Source: an uncultured Marinoscillum sp. (lineage in GTDB: Bacteria > Bacteroidota > Bacteroidia > Cytophagales > Cyclobacteriaceae). From it: a DNA stretch of 39,915 nt. Positions 35,763-39,915 of the stretch are shown here, in pieces; within the stretch, counting starts at the first letter, position 1, and the number at the start of each line of letters is the position of its first letter. Below the pieces are notes generated by a model. It had not been told where the DNA came from. It did not search any database and saw only the letters and a list, made by a program, of their open reading frames with translations. Location: assembly GCA_902605755.1 (NCBI GenBank), contig CACLDR010000014.1, forward strand, positions 1 to 39,915, written 5' to 3'. Both the position numbers and the translations under genes were made by a program.

Positions 35763-36806
35763 CTATTTCCAAGCTTTTTTCACCTTGTCTTTAACCGATT
35801 TTCTTTTAATTAATTTGGTGGATAGCTGAATTTTTGAATTTCCAATAATTTTATTTTTTTTAATCATTTCAGAAAGTAAATTGTAAGCCTTATCAGCAAT
35901 TTTTTTAGTTTGTTGCTCTACGGTTGTTATTGGGGGAGAGAAAAAATCCCAGTATGACTGGTTATCAAAAGATAATAGAGATATATCATTCGGGATATGT
36001 AATTTTTTTTCTTTTATGGCTTTTATTGTGCCAAGAGCTATCTGGTTGCTTGCTGTAAATATTGCAGTGATACCAGTATTTTTGCTCAATAAAAACTTAG
36101 CTGCTTCATAGCCGCTTTGTTCATTAAAATTTTCGCCAACTATTAAATTATGATTTATTGCAATTCCGTTTTCATTCAATGCATCACAATAACCCCTTAC
36201 TCGATCTAAATTTAATTTTGATTTTTTAAGCCCTTGATTAAAAGCTATTTTTTGATGTCCTTTTCCAATTAGATATTTTGTAGCTTCTTTTGATCCCTCA
36301 TAATTATTAGATCCTACAAATGGTAAATTTAATTTGTCTAAATATCTATCAATAATTACGATTGGAATGTCTAATTGATTCATTTCCGATAGATGAAATG
36401 ATTCATTACCCACAGGTGCAACAATTAATCCATCTATTTTTCTACTTGAAAAAGCTTTAATTGCTATTTTTTCAAATTCTGTGTCGTTATTTGAATCGGA
36501 AATAAAAATAATTTTATCATTAAGGCGAGCTGCATTTTCAATCCACCTTACTACTACTGCAAAAAATGGATTTGTTATATCAGGTACTATCACACCAATT
36601 GTGTTAGATTTTTTTAACCTTAGACTTCTAGCTAATTCATTAGGCTCATATTTAAACTTTTTTGCAGCTTCAATTATAACTTTTGTTGTTTTTTCACTGA
36701 TTCGATATTTCTTGGACTGACCATTTATTGCGCGGGATACAGTCGATATTGAAAGATTTAAATGCTTTGAAATTTGGGTGAGAGTAGAATCGGTAATTTT
36801 TTTCAT
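35763..36806 (-). CDS. LacI-family transcriptional regulator
   Basis: The 347-residue protein has an N-terminal helix-turn-helix (LTQISKHLNLSISTVSRAING, residues about 9-28) followed by the hinge-helix region YEPNELARSLRLKKSN. The periplasmic-binding-protein-like effector domain begins at IGVIVPDITNPFFAVV. Ligand-contact regions such as IVIIDRY and LLSFDNQSYWDFFSPPITTVEQ are intact. The IPNDISLLSFD phrase is typical of sugar-responsive members such as RbsR, CcpA and PurR. It probably represses the downstream operon until ribose, a riboside or a nucleoside is present. It reads in the same direction as the operon, with the operator at 35675-35692 between them. Confidence 0.93.
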   Translation of the reverse strand: MKKITDSTLTQISKHLNLSISTVSRAINGQSKKYRISEKTTKVIIEAAKKFKYEPNELARSLRLKKSNTIGVIVPDITNPFFAVVVRWIENAARLNDKIIFISDSNNDTEFEKIAIKAFSSRKIDGLIVAPVGNESFHLSEMNQLDIPIVIIDRYLDKLNLPFVGSNNYEGSKEATKYLIGKGHQKIAFNQGLKKSKLNLDRVRGYCDALNENGIAINHNLIVGENFNEQSGYEAAKFLLSKNTGITAIFTASNQIALGTIKAIKEKKLHIPNDISLLSFDNQSYWDFFSPPITTVEQQTKKIADKAYNLLSEMIKKNKIIGNSKIQLSTKLIKRKSVKDKVKKAWK

Positions 36807-37111
36807 GCTTAAGATGCTTAATCTAAATTATTTTAAAGTCTTGTTGTTGAATATCAAATATATTTACTATGAATTAAAATTCATCTACAAATAATTTTGT
36901 CATTAATTTCTTAAAAACTTGGAAAATATAATTATTCCAAAAATATTATTTGACACTTTAAAATATTATGATACGCAATGATTTAATATAAAAGACTATA
37001 CTAGATTTAGAAATTTTTATTCCTTCTCTATTTTTTGTAGAATATAAAACTTAAGTGAAAATAAGTATCAGATTTTATGTTTTTATACTGATATACTGAA
37101 TAAAAATACAA
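36807..37111. other. Intergenic region between the regulator and the DMT transporter
   Basis: This AT-rich spacer lies between divergent genes. It contains a candidate -7 element and an inverted repeat for the LacI-family gene, listed separately. I find no matching repeat at the other edge of the locus (20052-20402), so there is no sign of an insertion footprint. Confidence 0.4.
36855..36884 (-). promoter_or_regulatory. Candidate promoter and inverted repeat for the regulator gene
   Basis: On the minus strand TATATTTG (36855-36862) matches the Bacteroidota -7 consensus exactly and would give a leader of about 40 bases before the ATG at 36806. A clear -33 TTG at the right spacing is missing. 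Immediately upstream is ATGAATT-aa-AATTCAT (36869-36884), a possible autoregulatory site. Confidence 0.33.
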
Positions 37112-37948
37112 ATGAAAATTTCCTTGGGTGTGCGTTATATGTTGCTTGCAACACTGGCTTTTAGTTTAATGAAAGTTTTTGTAAAGTATATCCCTTTTAT
37201 TCCTGCCATTGAGATCGTTTTTTTTCGGGCTATTATATCTATGATTTTGAGTTTGGTTTATCTGCTCCCCAAAAAGATAGCTGTTTTTGGTAATAAAAAG
37301 GGACTGTTAGCTGCCCGTGGTGTGATGGGTGCAATAGCCTTGATTCTAAATTATTATTTACTTCATAAAATTCCGTTGGCGGCGGCCTCGACATTGACAA
37401 ATTTGACTCCAATTTTTACAACGCTTATTGGAGTTTATTTGGTTAAAGAGAAAATTCAATCTGCACAGATTGCTTTTTTTGTCCTGAGCTTTGTGGGCAT
37501 CTTGATCATTCAAGGTTTTGATATACGAGTCTCAGGAATACATCTCTTTTTGGGCATTTTAGCTTCTTTTTTTAGTGGAATTGCTTATAATTTGGTTCGA
37601 AAATTAAGTTCGACAGAGCATCCTTTGGTTATTATGTTTTACTTCCCCTTGGTTGTACTTCCGATATCCTTGATGGGTTCCTTATGGTTTTGGGTTACTC
37701 CTGAAGGTTGGGATTGGTTTAATTTATTGATGGTGGGGGTTACTACACAGATGGCTCAATATTTCATGACGAAATCCTACCAGCAGGCTAAAGTTTCTAA
37801 GGTTGCCATTTTTGATTATTTAGGAGTAGTCTATGCTTTGATCTTTGGCTTTATACTTTTTAATGAGTATTTTAATTTGCTAACCTACTTAGGTATTGCC
37901 TTGGTTTTGATTGGCATCATCTTAAATTTCAAATTCAAGGAATATTGA
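37112..37948 (+). CDS. EamA/DMT-superfamily transporter
   Basis: The 278-residue integral membrane protein has about ten helices arranged as two EamA repeats (about 5-135 and 145-275). Features include EIVFFRAIISM in helix 2, LHKIPLAAASTLTNLTPIFTTLIG around helices 3-4 and its second-half counterpart SYQQAKVSKVAIFDYLGVVYALIFG. These drug/metabolite transporters export or exchange amino acids, nucleotides or other small metabolites. The substrate cannot be told from sequence. It is upstream of yebC with a 44-bp gap and diverges from the LacI-family regulator. It is not obviously part of the ribose locus. Confidence 0.87.
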   Translation: MKISLGVRYMLLATLAFSLMKVFVKYIPFIPAIEIVFFRAIISMILSLVYLLPKKIAVFGNKKGLLAARGVMGAIALILNYYLLHKIPLAAASTLTNLTPIFTTLIGVYLVKEKIQSAQIAFFVLSFVGILIIQGFDIRVSGIHLFLGILASFFSGIAYNLVRKLSSTEHPLVIMFYFPLVVLPISLMGSLWFWVTPEGWDWFNLLMVGVTTQMAQYFMTKSYQQAKVSKVAIFDYLGVVYALIFGFILFNEYFNLLTYLGIALVLIGIILNFKFKEY

Positions 37949-37975
37949 ATTTAAATAATACTTTATTTTACTTTG
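37945..37975 (+). promoter_or_regulatory. Candidate promoter of yebC
   Basis: TTG (37945-37947) and TTACTTTG (37968-37975) are 20 bases apart, close to the Bacteroidota pattern. A similar TTTACTTTG also appears upstream of sucC on the minus strand and near 3491, which hints at a recurring promoter variant. Confidence 0.35.
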
Positions 37976-37992
37976 TTCTAAATAATTAAAAA

Positions 37993-38703
37993 ATGGGAAG
38001 AGCTTTTGAGTATAGAAGGGCCTCTAAAGAAAAACGATGGGATAAGATGTCCAAGATTTTCCCTAAACTGGCCAAAGCCATACAAATGGCAGCAAGAGAC
38101 GGTGGGGGAGATCCTGAGATGAACAGCAAACTACGGGCTGCAATTCAAAATGCCAAGGCTGAAAATATGCCTAAAGATAATATTGAAAGTGCTATCAAAC
38201 GTGCGATTGGTAAGGATGCTGAGGCCATAAATGAGGTGACTTTTGAAGGTAAAGGACCACATGGTGTTTTGGTATTTGTTGAATGTGCTACTGACAACAA
38301 CAATAGAACTTTGGCTAATATTAAGTCTTATTTTAGTAAGGCAGGGGGTGCTTTTACTCCCTCGGGGTCACTAGAATTTATGTTTGCACGCAAAGCAGTA
38401 TTTGAGTTTGAAAAAACGAATGAAAGCGATTTAGAAATGTTAGAACTAGAACTCATTGATGCAGGACTAGAAGAAATAGAAGAGCAAGATGGCCAAGTAT
38501 ATGTGAGCGGAGATTATACTGCTTTTGGAAACCTTTCAAAGGGATTAGTGAGTCTTAATGTAGAAGTAAAGAAATCTTCATTACAACGAATACCCGTCAC
38601 ACCAGTATTTTTTTCTGAGGATCAGATGATAGAAATTGAAAAAATGCTTGACAAAATTGAACAAGATGAAGATGTTCAAGCTGTTTATACCAATATTGCC
38701 TAA
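37993..38703 (+). CDS. yebC: YebC/PmpR-family DNA- or ribosome-associated regulator
   Basis: The 236-residue protein has the three-domain YebC fold. The N-terminus [21 protein letters not shown] is the Bacteroidota variant of the usual MAGHSKW start. [28 protein letters not shown] (residues about 44-71), the [22 protein letters not shown] block and the [14 protein letters not shown] block are conserved. YebC-family proteins were long annotated as transcriptional regulators. Members have more recently been linked to relieving ribosome stalling on proline-rich stretches. The stop codon overlaps that of a decayed gene on the other strand. Confidence 0.93.
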   Translation: MGRAFEYRRASKEKRWDKMSKIFPKLAKAIQMAARDGGGDPEMNSKLRAAIQNAKAENMPKDNIESAIKRAIGKDAEAINEVTFEGKGPHGVLVFVECATDNNNRTLANIKSYFSKAGGAFTPSGSLEFMFARKAVFEFEKTNESDLEMLELELIDAGLEEIEEQDGQVYVSGDYTAFGNLSKGLVSLNVEVKKSSLQRIPVTPVFFSEDQMIEIEKMLDKIEQDEDVQAVYTNIA

Positions 38704-38990
38704 TTCGTAGGCCTGAAGAGTTTTGGAATCCGATTTTCTTTGAAATCGAAGGGATAAGTAAGATCATCGGAGGCACTCATGATCATTGCTGCAGGGGATC
38801 CGGATTTCTTTTCATAGGTGAGGACTATTGTCGAAGTAGCACCAACTCATTAAGGAGTGAGAGATCATTGCTTTCAAGCCCAAGCCGACCAGACCCTGGG
38901 TTAATAAATGGTTAGAATCAATCATTTAATCCTCGGGAGATATTTATTGTTCTTTCAAGGCATGGTTCTTACTCCAGATTTGTAGGAATT
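38700..38990 (-). pseudogene. 3' remnant of an unidentified gene
   Basis: The minus strand is open for about 48 codons ending at a stop that overlaps the yebC stop. It reads protein-like (KKSGSPAAMIMSAS, then [15 protein letters not shown] at the C-terminus). Upstream, one frameshift joins it to a further readable stretch (LLTQGLVGLGLESNDLSLLNE) that is then broken by stops. The continuity across the frameshift suggests a decayed gene. I do not recognise the family. Confidence 0.42.
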
Positions 38991-38995
38991 AAATT

Positions 38996-39208
38996 ATGTT
39001 TGAAGGTATTGATGATTTGGCTCATGAGCATTATTTAAGTAACATTTTTTTTGGTTTTGGTACCTTAATTGGCAACGGGGTAATTGTTATTGACTATGTG
39101 GGAATGTGTAAACTGCCTGAAAAAAACAAAGACATTGAGAATTTGGTGCTTTCGTATATTGAAGGTTATATCACTGAAATTAAGATGCAAGATCTGGTAT
39201 GGAGGTGA
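38996..39208 (+). pseudogene. purD: Probable fragment of phosphoribosylamine-glycine ligase
   Basis: The 70-codon open stretch resembles the ATP-grasp C-terminal region of PurD. DDLAHEHYLSNIFFGFG aligns with the usual LAxEGxxYxGFxFxGL segment, VIVIDYVGMCKLPEKN with PxVIEYNVRMGDPETE, and KDIENL with SDIVDLL. The catalytic NVR and GDPE signature is degraded and no N-terminal two-thirds is found upstream. It would therefore be a non-functional fragment. Whether an intact purD exists elsewhere cannot be known from this window. Similarity is judged by eye and the call is tentative. Confidence 0.42.
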
Positions 39209-39306
39209 ATGAATAAAAGTAAGGCTTGCCCGAGGTAAGCACAATCTAATACATTTAAATTTAAGCTGTCAACATGAGAATTCCAGAGTTTTAATGAATT
39301 TCTTTA

Positions 39307-39915
<609 letters not shown>

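Overview
The window comes from a Bacteroidota chromosome, Cytophagia- or Flavobacteriia-like. The evidence is a SusC/SusD pair, a C-terminal type IX secretion sorting domain, GlnN-type glutamine synthetase remains, AT-rich spacers and several candidate promoters of the Bacteroidota form TTG-N19/20-TAnnTTTG. No rRNA, tRNA, CRISPR array or insertion sequence was found.

Layout. Positions 1-20051 are housekeeping backbone: a TlpA-like thioredoxin, RsmE, a YwqK-repeat protein, a FabH-type ketosynthase, a YheT-type hydrolase with an SRAP-like protein, PDH E2, HslV, an ArsC-like protein, a large Asp-box propeller protein, SucC and a LolD-type ATPase. Three genes here are decayed by many stops and frameshifts: glycerate kinase (325-1438), type III glutamine synthetase (about 3613-5705) and an M20 amidohydrolase (16514-17786). 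Positions 37112-39915 return to backbone with a DMT transporter, YebC and the 3' part of GAPDH. Between YebC and GAPDH lie two more remnants, one of which resembles purD.

Positions 20403-36806 hold one intact minus-strand locus. In transcription order it encodes a LacI-family regulator, a surface lipoprotein, SusC, SusD, an ADP-ribosylglycohydrolase (ARH) lipoprotein, a SnoaL-nucleoside hydrolase lipoprotein, a 1183-residue secreted ARH/beta-helix/PKD/T9SS protein, a UPS/GRP-type permease, ribokinase and an SGNH esterase. I read it as a ribose-scavenging polysaccharide-utilisation-type locus. SusCD and the surface proteins would bind and import ribosylated material. The ARH and nucleoside hydrolase proteins would cut ribosyl bonds. 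The permease would bring ribose or base into the cytoplasm, and ribokinase would make ribose-5-phosphate. An 18-bp LacI-type palindrome (35675-35692) lies in front of the first structural gene.

The best candidates for something new are the ARH-beta-helix-PKD-T9SS fusion, the SnoaL-nucleoside hydrolase fusion, and the contrast between an intact ribose/nucleoside locus and decayed nitrogen-assimilation, amidohydrolase and possibly purine-synthesis genes around it. An SRAP-like protein that has lost the usual catalytic residues is a separate oddity.
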